Assembly: GCF_000970685.1 (NCBI RefSeq)
Contig: NZ_LAJB01000024.1
Coordinates: 1-55,162, forward strand
Direction of reading: 5' to 3'
DNA: 55,162 nucleotides
Origin: Domibacillus indicus
GTDB taxonomy: Bacteria; Bacillota; Bacilli; Bacillales; Domibacillaceae
In this document: one piece after another, positions 1 to 10,253 of the stretch
Layout of the letters: every line of letters begins with the position of its first letter
Numbering within the stretch: position 1 is the stretch's first letter
Position numbers and translations under genes: made by a program
The notes under the pieces: model-generated
Database searches by the model: none
What the model was told of the DNA's origin: nothing
Seen by the model: only the letters and a program-made list of their open reading frames with translations

Positions 1-36
1 AAAGACAACTTGAGAAATCAAGTTGTCTTTTTTTGT
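1..36 (+). terminator. Rho-independent terminator of an upstream unit
   Basis: A perfect 13-bp stem (1-13 with 18-30) closes a GAAA loop and runs into a T-tract. The gene it serves is outside the window. In B. subtilis an rRNA operon precedes ctsR, so this could be the end of such an operon; that is inference. Confidence 0.85.
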
Positions 37-54
37 TTTTAAAGGGCAAAATAA

Positions 55-84
55 TTGCCATAGACACATTATTTCCTTTATAAT
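55..84 (+). promoter_or_regulatory. Sigma-A promoter of the ctsR operon
   Basis: A -35 element TTGCCA (55-60) and a perfect -10 TATAAT (79-84) are separated by 18 bp. The CtsR operator begins 3 bases downstream and would cover the transcription start. Confidence 0.7.
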
Positions 85-87
85 TAT

Positions 88-110
88 CGTCAAATATAGT
101 CAAGGTCAAG
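88..110 (+). promoter_or_regulatory. CtsR operator (heptad repeats)
   Basis: Two direct heptads CGTCAAA and AGTCAAG (88-94 and 98-104) are separated by TAT. This matches the known CtsR box (RGTCAAA, three bases, RGTCAAA). A third heptad GGTCAAG follows at 104-110, sharing one base. The position between the -10 and the ctsR start fits autorepression of the clpC operon, relieved by heat. Confidence 0.85.
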
Positions 111-122
111 GTGGGGAGATCG

Positions 123-584
123 ATGAGAAACGTTTCTGATATTATTGAACAGTATTTGAAACAAGTACTCGAGCATAGTGGAAGCGAAATTGTTGAAATC
201 AAACGAAGCGAAATTGCTGATAAATTTCAATGCGTTCCTTCCCAAATTAACTATGTCATAAATACTCGCTTTACCGCTGAACGTGGGTACCTTGTTGAAA
301 GCAAAAGAGGCGGCGGCGGTTATATTCGAATTATTAAAGTGACTATTCATGAGCAAAGTGATCTGCTTGATCAGCTGCATTCGCTTGTAGGAATGAGACT
401 TTCACAGGCAAGTGCAGAAAATTTTGTTTATCGCCTTCTTGAAGAAAAGGTTATTTCTGCCCGCGAAGCGAAATTAATGTTAGGGGCAATGGAACGCTCT
501 GTCATTAACACCGAATTGCCCCAGCGGGATGAATTAAGAGCCAGAATAATGAAGTCTTTTTTACTCTCACTTAAATATGTGTAA
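123..584 (+). CDS. ctsR: Transcriptional repressor CtsR
   Basis: This is the class III heat-shock repressor that controls the clp genes; it acts as a DNA-bound dimer in the cytoplasm. The 153-residue product has the family's N-terminal winged helix-turn-helix (about 1-72), including the glycine-rich wing RGGGG at 62-66, which is the thermosensing loop in known CtsR proteins. The C-terminal half (about 80-150) is the dimerization and McsB-contact domain, ending in the conserved DELRARIMK stretch. The ATG at 123 was chosen because it gives the usual N-terminus and lies 4-5 bases after GGGGAG; a GTG at 111 is in frame but lies inside that Shine-Dalgarno region. It is first in an operon with mcsA, mcsB and clpC, behind its own operator. 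Confidence 0.97.
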   Translation: MRNVSDIIEQYLKQVLEHSGSEIVEIKRSEIADKFQCVPSQINYVINTRFTAERGYLVESKRGGGGYIRIIKVTIHEQSDLLDQLHSLVGMRLSQASAENFVYRLLEEKVISAREAKLMLGAMERSVINTELPQRDELRARIMKSFLLSLKYV

Positions 585-598
585 GGCAGGTGGACAGG

Positions 599-1132
599 TT
601 GATATGTCAAGAGTGCCATGAGCGGCCGGCAGTCCTTCACTTTACAAAAACAGTGAATGGCAAAATGACAGAAGTTTACTTATGTGAACATTGTGCAAAT
701 GAAAAAGGGGAGCACTTATTCAGTGGACACCCAGCTTTTTCTTTAAACAACTTATTGGGTGGGTTATTTAACCCGGACCCCCAGTTTTCTGCAAATCCTT
801 CATTTCATGAACAAGAAGTGCACTGCGAGAACTGCCATATGACGTTTAAGCAATTTTTACAAAGCAGCAAATTTGGCTGTGCTCACTGCTATGAAACCTT
901 TGAGTCAAAATTAACACCTCTTTTAAAACGGCTTCATGGTGGCAATACTATTCATCATGGAAAAATTCCTGCACGTATGGGCGGCCAGCTTCATTTGCAA
1001 AAAGAGCTGCAGCAATTACGTGAAAAGCTTCAGGAAATGGTAACAAGCGAGCAGTTCGAGCAGGCAGCAAATATTCGCGACCAGATACGTGCCCTGGAAA
1101 AGAAACTACTGAATGAAGGAGGCGTTCAGTAA
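599..1132 (+). CDS. mcsA: McsA, zinc-binding activator of the McsB arginine kinase
   Basis: McsA is the adaptor that activates McsB and modulates CtsR. The 177-residue protein shows four CxxC pairs (CQEC, CEHC, CENC, CAHC) for zinc in the first 110 residues and a C-terminal UVR-type coiled segment (about 140-175, [14 protein letters not shown]). I chose a TTG start at 599, 6 bases after AGGTGG, because it gives the usual MICQEC N-terminus; an in-frame GTG at 590 overlaps that ribosome-binding site and would add three residues. The gap to ctsR is 14 bases. The stop overlaps the mcsB start by one base (TAATG), indicating translational coupling. Confidence 0.94.
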   Translation: MICQECHERPAVLHFTKTVNGKMTEVYLCEHCANEKGEHLFSGHPAFSLNNLLGGLFNPDPQFSANPSFHEQEVHCENCHMTFKQFLQSSKFGCAHCYETFESKLTPLLKRLHGGNTIHHGKIPARMGGQLHLQKELQQLREKLQEMVTSEQFEQAANIRDQIRALEKKLLNEGGVQ

Positions 1133-2187
1133 TGTCTCTTGAGCGATTTATAAACCAACAAACAAGTGCATGGATGAGCGGCACCGGGCCCGATTCGGAT
1201 GTTGTGCTTAGTACTCGAATAAGGCTGGCTCGTAACCTGGAAAATGTATTGTTTTCCACCATTCTTTCTTTAGAAAAAGCGAAAGACGTGGTCACCCAGG
1301 TACACGAAGCTGTTTCTGATCAATTAGCTCTTGAGCTTTTAAAAATGGAAGACTTATCACCGCTTCAAAAAAGAGTACTTGTAGAAAAGCATTTAATCAG
1401 CCCTTTTCTGTCGGAAACCTCTTTGTATGGAGCAGCGCTTATTTCAGACAAGGAAGACGTGAGTGTTATGGTGAATGAGGAAGATCACCTGCGCATTCAG
1501 TGTCTTGCCTCCGGTCTCCAACTAAAGGAGACACTGGACAAAGCCAATCAAATTGATGATGTAATTGAAGAAAAAGTACAATACGCGTTTGATGAAAAGA
1601 TAGGCTACTTAACCGCCTGCCCAACAAATGTAGGAACCGGGCTGCGTGCCTCCGTTATGATTCATTTACCGGGCCTTGTATTAACGCGCCAGATGAATCG
1701 GATTATTCCGGCTATTAATCAATTGGGCCTGGTCGTGAGAGGGATTTATGGAGAAGGCAGCGAAGCATTAGGCAACATCTTTCAAATTTCAAATCAGCTG
1801 ACGCTTGGCAAGTCAGAGGAAGATATTATTAACGACCTTGACAGTGTCGTTCATGAATTAATGGCACGTGAGCAATCGGCGCGCGATGCATTGAAGCAGA
1901 CATCTCCTATCCAGCTCGAAGACCGTATTTTCCGGTCCTTTGGAACGTTATCAAACAGCCGAGTAATTGAAACAAGCGAAGCATTTCAATGTTTGTCGGA
2001 TGTTAGATTAGGGATTGATTTAGGGTATATTACTCATATATCCAAAAGTATCTTAAATGAGTTAATGGTTTTAACACAGCCGGGCTTTCTTCAGCAGTAT
2101 GCTGGAGGACCACTTCGGGCAGAAGATCGGGATATTCGCCGGGCGGCATTAATTCGTGAAAGACTTGAACTTGATGAAACGAATTGA
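1132..2187 (+). CDS. mcsB: Protein arginine kinase McsB
   Basis: McsB phosphorylates arginine residues on CtsR and on misfolded proteins, marking them for ClpCP. The 351-residue protein has the phosphagen-kinase-type catalytic fold, with STRIRLARN near residue 25 for nucleotide phosphate contacts and [12 protein letters not shown] near residue 163 carrying the conserved active-site cysteine and glycine-rich loop. The C-terminal part (LGIDLGYI, then RAALIRERL at the end) matches the family. The length is slightly below the roughly 360 usual in Bacillus. It is coupled to mcsA by overlap and is followed by clpC after 18 bases. Confidence 0.97.
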   Translation: MSLERFINQQTSAWMSGTGPDSDVVLSTRIRLARNLENVLFSTILSLEKAKDVVTQVHEAVSDQLALELLKMEDLSPLQKRVLVEKHLISPFLSETSLYGAALISDKEDVSVMVNEEDHLRIQCLASGLQLKETLDKANQIDDVIEEKVQYAFDEKIGYLTACPTNVGTGLRASVMIHLPGLVLTRQMNRIIPAINQLGLVVRGIYGEGSEALGNIFQISNQLTLGKSEEDIINDLDSVVHELMAREQSARDALKQTSPIQLEDRIFRSFGTLSNSRVIETSEAFQCLSDVRLGIDLGYITHISKSILNELMVLTQPGFLQQYAGGPLRAEDRDIRRAALIRERLELDETN

Positions 2188-2205
2188 GATAAGGGGGAAA
2201 TGGAT

Positions 2206-4644
2206 ATGATGTTTGGACGTTTTACAGAAAGAGCTCAAAAAGTTTTAGCTCTGGCGCAGGAAGAAGCAATTCGTCTTGGCCATAACAACATTGGAACGGA
2301 GCATATCTTGCTTGGCCTTGTTCGAGAGGGAGAAGGAATCGCCGCTAAAGCGCTTTATGGTTTAGGTCTTAGCGCAGAAAAAATCCAGGAAGAAGTAGAA
2401 GAGTTAATTGGAAAAGGCGACGGTGCTTCTAAAACAGTTCACTACACACCGCGTGCGAAAAAAGTAATTGAGCTTTCAATGGATGAAGCCCGGAAACTGG
2501 GCCATTCTTATGTAGGGACGGAGCATATCTTACTCGGCCTCATTCGTGAAGGAGAAGGAGTAGCGGCCCGAGTGCTTGGCAATCTGGGGGTCAGCTTGAA
2601 CAAAGCACGCCAGCAAGTGCTTCAGCTGCTCGGAAGCAGCGAATCGGGTGGAGGCCAGGGAGGCCAGGCCTCAAACGTCAGCACGCCAACACTTGACGGT
2701 CTTGCCCGTGATTTAACGGTAATTGCTCGTGAAGGAAGCCTTGATCCGGTTATAGGCCGCAGCAAGGAAATCCAGCGGGTAATTGAAGTATTAAGCCGGC
2801 GTACTAAAAATAATCCTGTGTTAATTGGAGAGCCGGGCGTCGGAAAAACAGCTATTGCAGAAGGCCTTGCCCAGCAAATTATCAATAACGAAGTACCGGA
2901 GACGCTTCGTAATAAACGCGTTATGACACTGGATATGGGTACGGTTGTAGCCGGAACAAAATACCGTGGTGAGTTTGAGGACCGTTTGAAAAAAGTAATG
3001 GATGAAATTCGCCAGGCAGGCAATATTATTTTGTTTATTGACGAGCTGCATACCCTCATTGGTGCCGGCGGGGCAGAAGGAGCTATTGATGCTTCAAATA
3101 TTTTAAAACCATCGCTTGCCCGCGGTGAGCTGCAATGTATTGGAGCTACCACGCTTGATGAGTACCGGAAATATATCGAGAAAGACGCTGCGCTCGAGCG
3201 CCGGTTCCAGCCGATTCAAGTGGATGAACCAACGCTTGATGAATCTATTCAAATCTTGAAAGGGCTCCGCGATCGTTACGAAGCTCACCATCGGGTGGCC
3301 ATTCTGGATGAGGCGATCGAAGCAGCTGTTAAAATGTCTGACCGTTACATCTCTGACCGGTTCCTGCCAGATAAAGCGATCGACTTAATCGATGAAGCCG
3401 GCTCAAAAGTTCGCCTGCGTTCTTTCACAACGCCGCCAAATTTAAAAGAGCTTGAAGTGAAGCTTGAAGCGCTAAAACATGAAAAGGATTCAGCTGTTCA
3501 AAGCCAGGAGTTTGAAAAAGCGGCTTCCTTGCGTGATGCAGAGCAAAAGCTTCGTGAAGAGCTTGAGCAAACGAAAAACAGCTGGAAAGAAAAGCAGGGA
3601 ACGGAAAACAGTGAAGTCACTATGGAAGACATTGCAATGGTTGTCTCCAGCTGGACGGGAATCCCAGTATCGAAGCTGGCTCAAACGGAAACAGACCGCC
3701 TGCTCAACCTGGAAGAAATTTTGCATTCCCGCTTAATTGGCCAGGAAGAAGCTGTTACATCGATTTCAAAAGCAGTCCGTCGTGCACGTGCCGGCTTAAA
3801 AGATCCAAAACGGCCGATTGGTTCATTTATTTTCCTGGGCCCAACAGGTGTGGGGAAAACAGAGCTTGCCAAAGCGCTGGCTGAATCAATGTTTGGTGAT
3901 GAGGATGCAATGATCCGCATTGATATGTCTGAATACATGGAAAAGCATTCTACATCTCGTTTGGTCGGCTCACCTCCGGGTTATGTAGGTTATGAAGAAG
4001 GCGGCCAGTTAACGGAAAAAATCCGCCGTAAGCCGTATTCAGTTGTGCTGCTTGATGAAATTGAAAAAGCGCATCCTGATGTGTTTAATATTCTGCTCCA
4101 GGTACTCGAAGACGGCCGTTTAACTGATTCTAAAGGACGTACAGTAGATTTCCGCAATACGGTTCTGATTATGACATCAAATGTTGGTGCACAGGCACTG
4201 CAAAAAAATAAATATGTTGGCTTTAATATTCAAGATGGAGCACAGGATCATAAAGATATGAAAGGAAAGGTGATGGAGGAATTAAAGCGTGCATTCCGTC
4301 CGGAGTTCTTAAACCGTATCGATGAAATTATTGTGTTCCATGCTCTTGAAAAGAAACATCTAAAAGAAATCGTTACGCTTATGGCAGATCAGCTTACGAC
4401 ACGCTTGAAAGAGCAGGACATTAATGTCGAACTGACTGATAAAGCGAAAGAGAAAATTGCGGACGAAGGATACGATCCGGAATACGGAGCGCGTCCACTG
4501 CGCCGGGCGCTTCAAAAGCAGGTAGAAGACCGCTTATCAGAAGAACTGCTTAAAGGTAACGTACTAACCGGGCAGCAGGTTGTAGTCGATGTGGATGAAA
4601 AAGGTGAGTTTATCGTTCGCACGGCAGCTGGATCGGCTTCGTAA
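2206..4644 (+). CDS. clpC: ATP-dependent Clp protease ATPase subunit ClpC
   Basis: ClpC is the HSP100 unfoldase that feeds substrates, including arginine-phosphorylated proteins, to ClpP. The order of domains is two Clp-N repeats (about 1-145, each with GTEHILLGL), AAA-1 with Walker A GEPGVGKT at 208-215, a UVR-containing middle domain near 425-460 ([13 protein letters not shown]), AAA-2 with Walker A GPTGVGKT at 545-552, and a ClpB-type C-terminal small domain. The length, 812 residues, is normal. ATG codons at 2200, 2206 and 2209 are possible; 2206 gives [11 protein letters not shown] and lies 8 bases after GGGGG, whereas 2200 is too close. A strong terminator follows. Confidence 0.98.
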   Translation: MMFGRFTERAQKVLALAQEEAIRLGHNNIGTEHILLGLVREGEGIAAKALYGLGLSAEKIQEEVEELIGKGDGASKTVHYTPRAKKVIELSMDEARKLGHSYVGTEHILLGLIREGEGVAARVLGNLGVSLNKARQQVLQLLGSSESGGGQGGQASNVSTPTLDGLARDLTVIAREGSLDPVIGRSKEIQRVIEVLSRRTKNNPVLIGEPGVGKTAIAEGLAQQIINNEVPETLRNKRVMTLDMGTVVAGTKYRGEFEDRLKKVMDEIRQAGNIILFIDELHTLIGAGGAEGAIDASNILKPSLARGELQCIGATTLDEYRKYIEKDAALERRFQPIQVDEPTLDESIQILKGLRDRYEAHHRVAILDEAIEAAVKMSDRYISDRFLPDKAIDLIDEAGSKVRLRSFTTPPNLKELEVKLEALKHEKDSAVQSQEFEKAASLRDAEQKLREELEQTKNSWKEKQGTENSEVTMEDIAMVVSSWTGIPVSKLAQTETDRLLNLEEILHSRLIGQEEAVTSISKAVRRARAGLKDPKRPIGSFIFLGPTGVGKTELAKALAESMFGDEDAMIRIDMSEYMEKHSTSRLVGSPPGYVGYEEGGQLTEKIRRKPYSVVLLDEIEKAHPDVFNILLQVLEDGRLTDSKGRTVDFRNTVLIMTSNVGAQALQKNKYVGFNIQDGAQDHKDMKGKVMEELKRAFRPEFLNRIDEIIVFHALEKKHLKEIVTLMADQLTTRLKEQDINVELTDKAKEKIADEGYDPEYGARPLRRALQKQVEDRLSEELLKGNVLTGQQVVVDVDEKGEFIVRTAAGSAS

Positions 4645-4660
4645 CGTTAGACAAATGATT

Positions 4661-4691
4661 CAGCGGGTCTATCATGGACCCGCTGTTTTTT
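4661..4691 (+). terminator. Terminator after clpC
   Basis: A perfect 9-bp GC-rich stem (4661-4669 with 4677-4685) is followed directly by TTTTTT. It separates the ctsR operon from radA. An upstream in-frame ATG for radA at 4674 falls inside this hairpin, which argues against that start. Confidence 0.9.
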
Positions 4692-4709
4692 ATGGGAAGG
4701 AGCAGGAAT

Positions 4710-6080
4710 TTGGCTAAAACAAAAACAAAATTCGTCTGCAGCTCTTGCGGGTATGAATCGCCAAAGTGGATGGGGAAATGTCCGGGCTGCGGGCAGTGGA
4801 ATCAGATGGTAGAAGAAACAGAAATCACAGGAAAGCCAAAGAGAACGTTTATTCATTCAGACACTGTGATGTCTAAGCCTTCGCGGATCACTGATGTGGA
4901 AACATCACAGGAGCCGAGAGTGGAAACGGATTTGAGAGAATTAAATCGGGTATTGGGCGGCGGTGTAGTGCCCGGTTCACTTGTTTTAATCGGAGGAGAC
5001 CCTGGAATCGGCAAGTCTACCTTGCTTTTGCAGGTGTCTTCCCAGCTTTCCTTAAAAGGAAGCAATGTATTGTATATATCAGGGGAAGAGTCAGTCAAGC
5101 AAACAAAAATGCGGGCATCGAGAATGGGTGTCAATGATAAAAGTTTATATATATATTCAGAGACAAATCTACAGCTGATACACTCGGCGATTGAAAATAT
5201 GAAGCCAGAGTTTGTTATCATTGATTCGATCCAAACTGTCCACCATCCTGAAGTAACTTCTGCCCCGGGAAGTGTTTCTCAGGTGCGCGAGTGTACGGCC
5301 GAGCTGATGCGAATTGCAAAAATGAATAATATCGCAATTTTTATTGTTGGCCATGTTACAAAAGAAGGGGCTATTGCCGGCCCCCGTCTTCTTGAGCATA
5401 TGGTGGACACTGTTCTTTATTTTGAAGGAGAACGCCACCACACGTACCGTATTTTGCGGGCGGTAAAAAACCGGTTCGGCTCCACCAATGAAATGGGTAT
5501 TTTCGAAATGAAGGAGGCCGGATTAGAGGAAGTGGCGAACCCCTCTGAAATTTTCCTGGAAGAGCGAACAAAAGGAACATCGGGCTCGACCGTAGTAGCA
5601 TCGATGGAAGGAACACGGCCGGTGCTGGTAGAAATACAGGCGCTTATCTCACCGACTGTTTTCGGAAATCCGCGGCGGATGGCAACGGGCATTGACCACA
5701 ACCGGGTAACACTGATTATGGCTGTTCTGGAAAAGCGGGTAGGCCTTCTTCTGCAAAACCAGGATGCCTATTTAAAGGTAGCCGGCGGTGTGAAGCTTGA
5801 TGAGCCTGCGATTGACCTGGCAATAGCGGTCAGTATTGCTTCCAGCTTTCGTGATGAGCCGACGGGGACATCTGATTGTTTAATTGGCGAGGTTGGACTG
5901 ACAGGTGAAGTAAGGCGTGTATCACGCATTGAACAGCGAGTAAATGAAGCTGCCAAGCTCGGGTTTACACGCATCATTATTCCTTCTAATAATATCGGCG
6001 GCTGGACGGCTCCCGAAGGCGTAGAAATTGTTGGTGTTTCAACAGTGAATGAAGCGTTAAAGGCAGTGTTTGGAAAATAA
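4710..6080 (+). CDS. radA: DNA repair protein RadA (Sms)
   Basis: RadA is a RecA-like helicase that drives branch migration in recombinational repair. The 456-residue protein begins with a four-cysteine zinc finger (C10, C13, C24, C27), followed by a RecA-like ATPase with Walker [11 protein letters not shown] near residue 95, the RadA-specific KNRFG motif near residue 252, and a Lon-protease-like C-terminal domain with the [13 protein letters not shown] stretch. A TTG start at 4710 lies 7 bases after GAAGGAG and gives the usual [10 protein letters not shown]. In B. subtilis disA follows directly; here it is absent and yacL comes next. Confidence 0.96.
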   Translation: MAKTKTKFVCSSCGYESPKWMGKCPGCGQWNQMVEETEITGKPKRTFIHSDTVMSKPSRITDVETSQEPRVETDLRELNRVLGGGVVPGSLVLIGGDPGIGKSTLLLQVSSQLSLKGSNVLYISGEESVKQTKMRASRMGVNDKSLYIYSETNLQLIHSAIENMKPEFVIIDSIQTVHHPEVTSAPGSVSQVRECTAELMRIAKMNNIAIFIVGHVTKEGAIAGPRLLEHMVDTVLYFEGERHHTYRILRAVKNRFGSTNEMGIFEMKEAGLEEVANPSEIFLEERTKGTSGSTVVASMEGTRPVLVEIQALISPTVFGNPRRMATGIDHNRVTLIMAVLEKRVGLLLQNQDAYLKVAGGVKLDEPAIDLAIAVSIASSFRDEPTGTSDCLIGEVGLTGEVRRVSRIEQRVNEAAKLGFTRIIIPSNNIGGWTAPEGVEIVGVSTVNEALKAVFGK

Positions 6081-6099
6081 GAAAATGAAACAAAATACA

Positions 6100-6132
6100 T
6101 TCGAGTCTCGTATTATTAGCGCGAGACTCGAA
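6100..6132 (+). other. Large hairpin in the radA-yacL gap
   Basis: A perfect 11-bp inverted repeat (6100-6110 with 6122-6132) encloses an 11-base loop. No T-tract follows, so it is not a classical terminator. A TATAAT at 6140-6145 just downstream could be the -10 of a yacL promoter, with a poor -35. The hairpin sits where disA is found in B. subtilis. Confidence 0.6.
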
Positions 6133-6171
6133 ACGTGTTTATAATGAAAAGAATAAGGAGGTGAAATCAAC

Positions 6172-7254
6172 ATGTTAAAGCGTCTTGTACAGGGTGGGTT
6201 CATTATTTTAGGCGGTACGCTTGGCGTATTTCTTCTTCCGGACTTATTCCTTTATCTTCATTTTGATCATCCATTTATTAATAACCCATATGTAACAGCG
6301 CTTTTAGGAGCACTTCTCTTTTACCTGCTGACCTTTTGGGCAGTAGATTACATTGTGGAATTTATTAAGTGGATTGAAGACCGCATCGTAAGTGCGCCGC
6401 TGACAGATATCGTTACAGGCGGGCTTGGGTTAGTAGTGGGTCTTCTTCTTGCTATACTAGTCGGCATACCGCTCTCACAGCTCCAGCTGCCGATCGTCAA
6501 TACAGTCGTTCCTATTCTTTTGACAATCGGTCTTGGGTATCTCGGTTTTCAATTCGGTTTTAAACGGCGCGATGAGCTGGCGTCTTTGTTTTCATTCAGC
6601 AAAGCGTCAAAACGGAAAGAAGTGCAGGCGGACGAATTATCAATTGCACCTCCGGCCGGGTCGCTTAAAATACTGGATACAAGTGTTATTATCGATGGCC
6701 GGATTGCGGATATTTGTGAAACAGGCTTTTTAGATGGCACCATCCTTATTCCGCAATTTGTTCTGGAAGAATTACAGCATATCGCCGATTCTTCTGATAC
6801 ACTAAAGAGAACAAAAGGGCGCCGTGGTCTCGATATTTTAAATCGGCTGCAAAAAGAGGTTCCCATTAATGTGGAAATGACAGAAAAAGACTACGAAGAT
6901 ATTCATGAAGTAGATTCCAAGCTTGTCAAGCTGGCAAAAGAGATTGGCGGTATTGTTGTAACCAATGACTTTAACTTAAATAAAGTATGTGAATTTCAAA
7001 AAGTGCAGGTACTCAACATAAACGATCTCGCGAATGCGGTAAAACCTGTTGTTATTCCAGGAGAAGAAATGCATGTATTGGTTATTAAAGACGGGAAAGA
7101 ACAGCGGCAGGGCATAGCTTATCTCGATGATGGAACAATGATCGTAGTAGAAGACGGCCGCGACTTTATCGGCAAACAAATTGACGTTATCGTAACAAGT
7201 GTTTTGCAAACATCTGCCGGCCGGATGATTTTTGCGAAACCGAAGCATGGATGA
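6172..7254 (+). CDS. yacL: PIN/TRAM-domain membrane protein YacL
   Basis: The 360-residue protein has four hydrophobic segments in its first 130 residues (roughly 6-28, 40-62, 81-100 and 106-128), then a cytoplasmic PIN nuclease domain beginning at about 164 with [13 protein letters not shown]. Later acidic PIN positions appear in EVDSKLV and VVTNDFN, and a C-terminal TRAM domain lies at about 290-350. PIN domains are usually metal-dependent RNases, but the function of YacL is not established. The start has a strong AAGGAGGTG site. Its neighbours are radA upstream, with the usual disA missing, and ispD 24 bases downstream. Confidence 0.93.
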   Translation: MLKRLVQGGFIILGGTLGVFLLPDLFLYLHFDHPFINNPYVTALLGALLFYLLTFWAVDYIVEFIKWIEDRIVSAPLTDIVTGGLGLVVGLLLAILVGIPLSQLQLPIVNTVVPILLTIGLGYLGFQFGFKRRDELASLFSFSKASKRKEVQADELSIAPPAGSLKILDTSVIIDGRIADICETGFLDGTILIPQFVLEELQHIADSSDTLKRTKGRRGLDILNRLQKEVPINVEMTEKDYEDIHEVDSKLVKLAKEIGGIVVTNDFNLNKVCEFQKVQVLNINDLANAVKPVVIPGEEMHVLVIKDGKEQRQGIAYLDDGTMIVVEDGRDFIGKQIDVIVTSVLQTSAGRMIFAKPKHG

Positions 7255-7278
7255 TTAAGAAAGGATAGGTTTAAACGA

Positions 7279-7968
7279 ATGGACTATTATGTCGTGATTC
7301 CGGCTGCTGGAAAAGGAAAGCGCATGAAGGCAGGAATGAACAAAGTGCTGCTTGAGCTTAAGGGGCGGCCGCTTATTATTCATACGCTCGCTGTGTTTGA
7401 AACGGATGCCTTCTGCAAGGGAATTATCCTGTCCGTTCATCCAGATGAACGGACGGAATTTAAGCAGCTTTTAACTGCCCATCAAATTACAAAGGTATCC
7501 TCGTTCGCTGATGGAGGAAAGGAGCGCCAGCACAGTGTTTACAGTGGCTTAAAAATGCTCCCGCCGGAATCAGACATCGTCCTCGTGCATGATGGGGCAA
7601 GACCCTTTGTGACAAAGGAAACCATTGCTATGCTTGTTGAAAGTGCTCAAAAAACGGGGGCAGCGATAGCGGCCGTTCCAGTAAAGGATACCATCAAAAA
7701 AGCGAAAAACAGCCTCGTGTCTGAGACGGTAGACCGTGAAAGCCTCTGGTCGGTTCAGACACCGCAGGCTTTTCAGAAGGAAGTTCTTCTTGCGGCGCAG
7801 CAAAAAGCGGAGCAGGAGCAGTTTTTAGGAACAGATGAAGCATCGCTGGTTGAACGAATTGGTTATCCCGTTCAAGTTGTGGAAAGTGATTATGATAACA
7901 TTAAATTAACGACGCCGGAAGATTTGTACTTTGCCCGGGCGATTATCGCAAAAAGAAATGAAAGTTAG
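7279..7968 (+). CDS. ispD: 2-C-methyl-D-erythritol 4-phosphate cytidylyltransferase
   Basis: IspD couples CTP to methylerythritol phosphate, giving CDP-methylerythritol in the non-mevalonate isoprenoid pathway. The 229-residue protein has the nucleotidyltransferase signature [20 protein letters not shown] at residues 8-27, with its CTP-binding glycines and basic residues. LVHDGARP near residue 94 and KLTTPEDL near the C-terminus also match the family. It is followed 11 bases later by ispF, the enzyme two steps on in the same pathway, so the two are probably cotranscribed with yacL. Confidence 0.97.
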   Translation: MDYYVVIPAAGKGKRMKAGMNKVLLELKGRPLIIHTLAVFETDAFCKGIILSVHPDERTEFKQLLTAHQITKVSSFADGGKERQHSVYSGLKMLPPESDIVLVHDGARPFVTKETIAMLVESAQKTGAAIAAVPVKDTIKKAKNSLVSETVDRESLWSVQTPQAFQKEVLLAAQQKAEQEQFLGTDEASLVERIGYPVQVVESDYDNIKLTTPEDLYFARAIIAKRNES

Positions 7969-7979
7969 GTGTAGGAACG

Positions 7980-8462
7980 ATGTTTCGAATTGGACAGGGA
8001 TTTGATGTACATCAGTTGGCAGAAGGAAGACCGCTTATTATTGGCGGAATTACTATCCCGCACGAAAAAGGACTGCTTGGTCATTCGGATGCAGATGTGC
8101 TGCTTCATACTGTAGCGGATGCCTGCCTGGGAGCAATTGGGGAAGGAGATATTGGCCGGCATTTCCCAGATACAGATGAAGCCTTTAAAGATGCAGATTC
8201 AGCCAGGCTTCTAGAGCAGGTTTGGCAGCTTGTAAAGAATAAAGGCTATGAACTTGGCAATATTGATTGTACAATTATTGCGCAGCAGCCGAAAATGGCA
8301 CCTTATATCGGCGCTATGCGGGAACGCATCGCCCAGCTGCTTGAAGCGAGCGTTGACCAGGTCAACGTAAAAGCTACGACTACTGAAAAGCTCGGATTCC
8401 CGGGACGAGGCGAAGGCATTGCATCACAGGCTGCCGTTTTATTAGTGGAAAAACAAAGGTAA
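7980..8462 (+). CDS. ispF: 2-C-methyl-D-erythritol 2,4-cyclodiphosphate synthase
   Basis: IspF cyclizes CDP-methylerythritol 2-phosphate to methylerythritol 2,4-cyclodiphosphate, releasing CMP; it is a homotrimer with one metal ion per subunit. The 160-residue protein has the metal ligands in GFDVHQL (D8, H10) and in [10 protein letters not shown] (residues 34-43), followed by [11 protein letters not shown]. The C-terminal [15 protein letters not shown] stretch is the family CDP-binding loop. The length is typical. It lies directly between ispD and gltX. Confidence 0.98.
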   Translation: MFRIGQGFDVHQLAEGRPLIIGGITIPHEKGLLGHSDADVLLHTVADACLGAIGEGDIGRHFPDTDEAFKDADSARLLEQVWQLVKNKGYELGNIDCTIIAQQPKMAPYIGAMRERIAQLLEASVDQVNVKATTTEKLGFPGRGEGIASQAAVLLVEKQR

Positions 8463-8482
8463 ACAGCATGGAGGAAGAAATT

Positions 8483-9943
8483 ATGACAAATAACGTACGC
8501 GTTCGCTACGCGCCAAGCCCAACCGGCCACCTGCATATCGGAAATGCGCGGACGGCGCTTTTTAATTATTTATACGCCCGCAATCTTGGCGGCACATTCG
8601 TTATCCGCATTGAGGATACAGATCAGAAGCGGAATATCGAGGGCGGAGAACAAAGCCAGCTTAACTATCTGAAATGGCTCGGGGTAGATTGGGATGAAGG
8701 GCCGGATGTGGGCGGCGAATACGGCCCGTATCGACAGTCAGAGCGTAATCATTTGTATAAAAAGTATTACGATCAGCTTTTAAGCGAAGGAAAAGCATAC
8801 AAATGTTATTGCACAGCAGAAGAGCTCGAAGCGGAGCGTGAAGCGCAGCAAGAACGAAATGAAATAGCCGGCTATTCAGGGAAGTGCCGCCATTTGACGG
8901 CTGACGATCAGGCAGCCCTGGAAGCAGAGGGACGCCGGCCAAGCCTTCGCTTTCTTGTCCCAACAGGCGAAACACTTGCGTTTAATGACATGGTAAAAGG
9001 AGAAGTCTCGTTTGATTCTGATGGCATTGGCGGCGATTTTGTCATTGTAAAGCAGGATGGAACACCAACCTATAATTTTGCGGTTGCAGTAGATGATCAT
9101 TTAATGAAAATGACTCACGTTCTCCGTGGTGATGACCATATCTCAAATACGCCGAAACAGCTTTTAATTTACAAAGCACTTGGTTTCGAGCCTCCAGTCT
9201 TTGGCCACATGACGTTAATTGTGAATGAAAACCGTAAAAAGCTGAGCAAGCGTGATGAGTCCATTATTCAATTTATCGAACAATACAAAGAGCTCGGATA
9301 CCTTCCGGAAGCATTGCTGAATTTCATTACCCTTCTTGGCTGGTCGCCAAAAGAAGAAGAAGAAATTTATACAAAGCAGCAGTTTATTGAACAGTTTGAC
9401 GCGGACCGCCTGTCAAAATCACCTGCGTTTTTTGATAAGCAGAAGCTTCTTTGGATGAATAATCAGTACATGAAAGAGGAGTCTGTCGAGCGTGTAGCGG
9501 AGCTTGCCCGCCCGCATCTTGTAAAAGCGGGGCTGATCGAAGAAACACTTTCTCCGGATCAAGAAGAGTGGGTAACGAATTTAATTGCCCTGTACCAGGA
9601 AAAAATGAGCTATGGGGCAGAAATTGTCGAATTATCAGCTCTATTTTTCAAGGACGAGGTTTCTTATGAAGAAGAAGCCAAAGAAGTTCTGTCAGAAGAG
9701 CAGGTGCCTGAAGTACTCAATGTCTTTGCTGAAAAAGCGGCAGCTCTTGAACCGTTCCAGGCAGATGGTGTGAAAAAAGCGATGAAAGAAGTGCAAAAAG
9801 AAACAGGCCACAAGGGGAAAAAGCTGTTTATGCCAATTCGGGCTGCGGTTACCGGCCAAACGCATGGCCCGGACCTGCCGAAAGCAATTGAATTGCTTGG
9901 ACGGGAAAAAGTGATCAAAAGACTAAAGGCCATTCTTGATTAA
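8483..9943 (+). CDS. gltX: Glutamyl-tRNA synthetase
   Basis: GltX charges tRNA-Glu; in Bacillales it usually also misacylates tRNA-Gln, which GatCAB then corrects. It is a class I synthetase with HIGH-type motif HLHIGNART near residue 15 and KMSKS-type motif KKLSKRDES near residue 253. The length of 486 residues is normal. The ATG at 8483 lies 6 bases after GGAGGAAG and gives [15 protein letters not shown]; an in-frame ATG at 8468 precedes that Shine-Dalgarno site and is less likely. A Cys T-box leader starts just after the stop. Confidence 0.97.
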   Translation: MTNNVRVRYAPSPTGHLHIGNARTALFNYLYARNLGGTFVIRIEDTDQKRNIEGGEQSQLNYLKWLGVDWDEGPDVGGEYGPYRQSERNHLYKKYYDQLLSEGKAYKCYCTAEELEAEREAQQERNEIAGYSGKCRHLTADDQAALEAEGRRPSLRFLVPTGETLAFNDMVKGEVSFDSDGIGGDFVIVKQDGTPTYNFAVAVDDHLMKMTHVLRGDDHISNTPKQLLIYKALGFEPPVFGHMTLIVNENRKKLSKRDESIIQFIEQYKELGYLPEALLNFITLLGWSPKEEEEIYTKQQFIEQFDADRLSKSPAFFDKQKLLWMNNQYMKEESVERVAELARPHLVKAGLIEETLSPDQEEWVTNLIALYQEKMSYGAEIVELSALFFKDEVSYEEEAKEVLSEEQVPEVLNVFAEKAAALEPFQADGVKKAMKEVQKETGHKGKKLFMPIRAAVTGQTHGPDLPKAIELLGREKVIKRLKAILD

Positions 9944-9963
9944 AAGGCTTTCGTGTATATAAT
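9936..9963 (+). promoter_or_regulatory. Promoter of the cysE T-box leader
   Basis: TTGATT (9936-9941, overlapping the gltX stop) and TATAAT (9958-9963) are spaced by 16 bp. The leader RNA begins shortly after. Confidence 0.6.
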
Positions 9964-9979
9964 AGAGTATATATACTAA

Positions 9980-10217
9980 AAACGTTGAAGAGGAAAAGTA
10001 AGCGGCAGATGCCTTTCAGAGAGAACCGCCATGGGCTGGGAGCGGTTCAGGCCCCTCTGTCCGCAGAAGTGCCCCTCTGAGTCTGCGGCTGAATAAAAGT
10101 AAGCGGCAGCGGGTACATCCCGTTATCAGTTAAAGTTGGGAAGACGGCATTGCCGTTTTTCAAACAGAGTGGAACCGCGTCTATAAAACGTCTCTGTCTT
10201 GCAGAGGCGTTTTTTTG
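9980..10217 (+). promoter_or_regulatory. T-box leader (cysteine type) upstream of cysE-cysS
   Basis: This region fills the 310-base gap between gltX and cysE. It carries the T-box core AGAGTGGAACCGCG at 10166-10179, followed by a terminator hairpin (10188-10196 with 10202-10210) and seven T residues. Upstream is a long stem I region. A TGC triplet at 10070-10072, in the context GAAGTGCC, is a plausible cysteine specifier and agrees with the downstream genes. Uncharged tRNA-Cys would stabilise the antiterminator and let RNA polymerase read into cysE and cysS. Confidence 0.9.
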
Positions 10218-10253
10218 TATGTCTGAAAAAGGTTTGAGAGGAGTGGCAAGGCA

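Noticed and set aside
2622-3152. 176-codon minus-strand open frame inside clpC
   Set aside because: It is antisense to the conserved AAA-1 domain, has no ribosome site or family resemblance, and its composition follows from clpC codon use.
4674-4709. Upstream ATG extension of radA
   Set aside because: It starts inside the clpC terminator hairpin and adds residues not found in the RadA family.
9944-10253. Possible tRNA or small ORF in the gltX-cysE gap
   Set aside because: The T-box core, specifier context and terminator explain the whole region.
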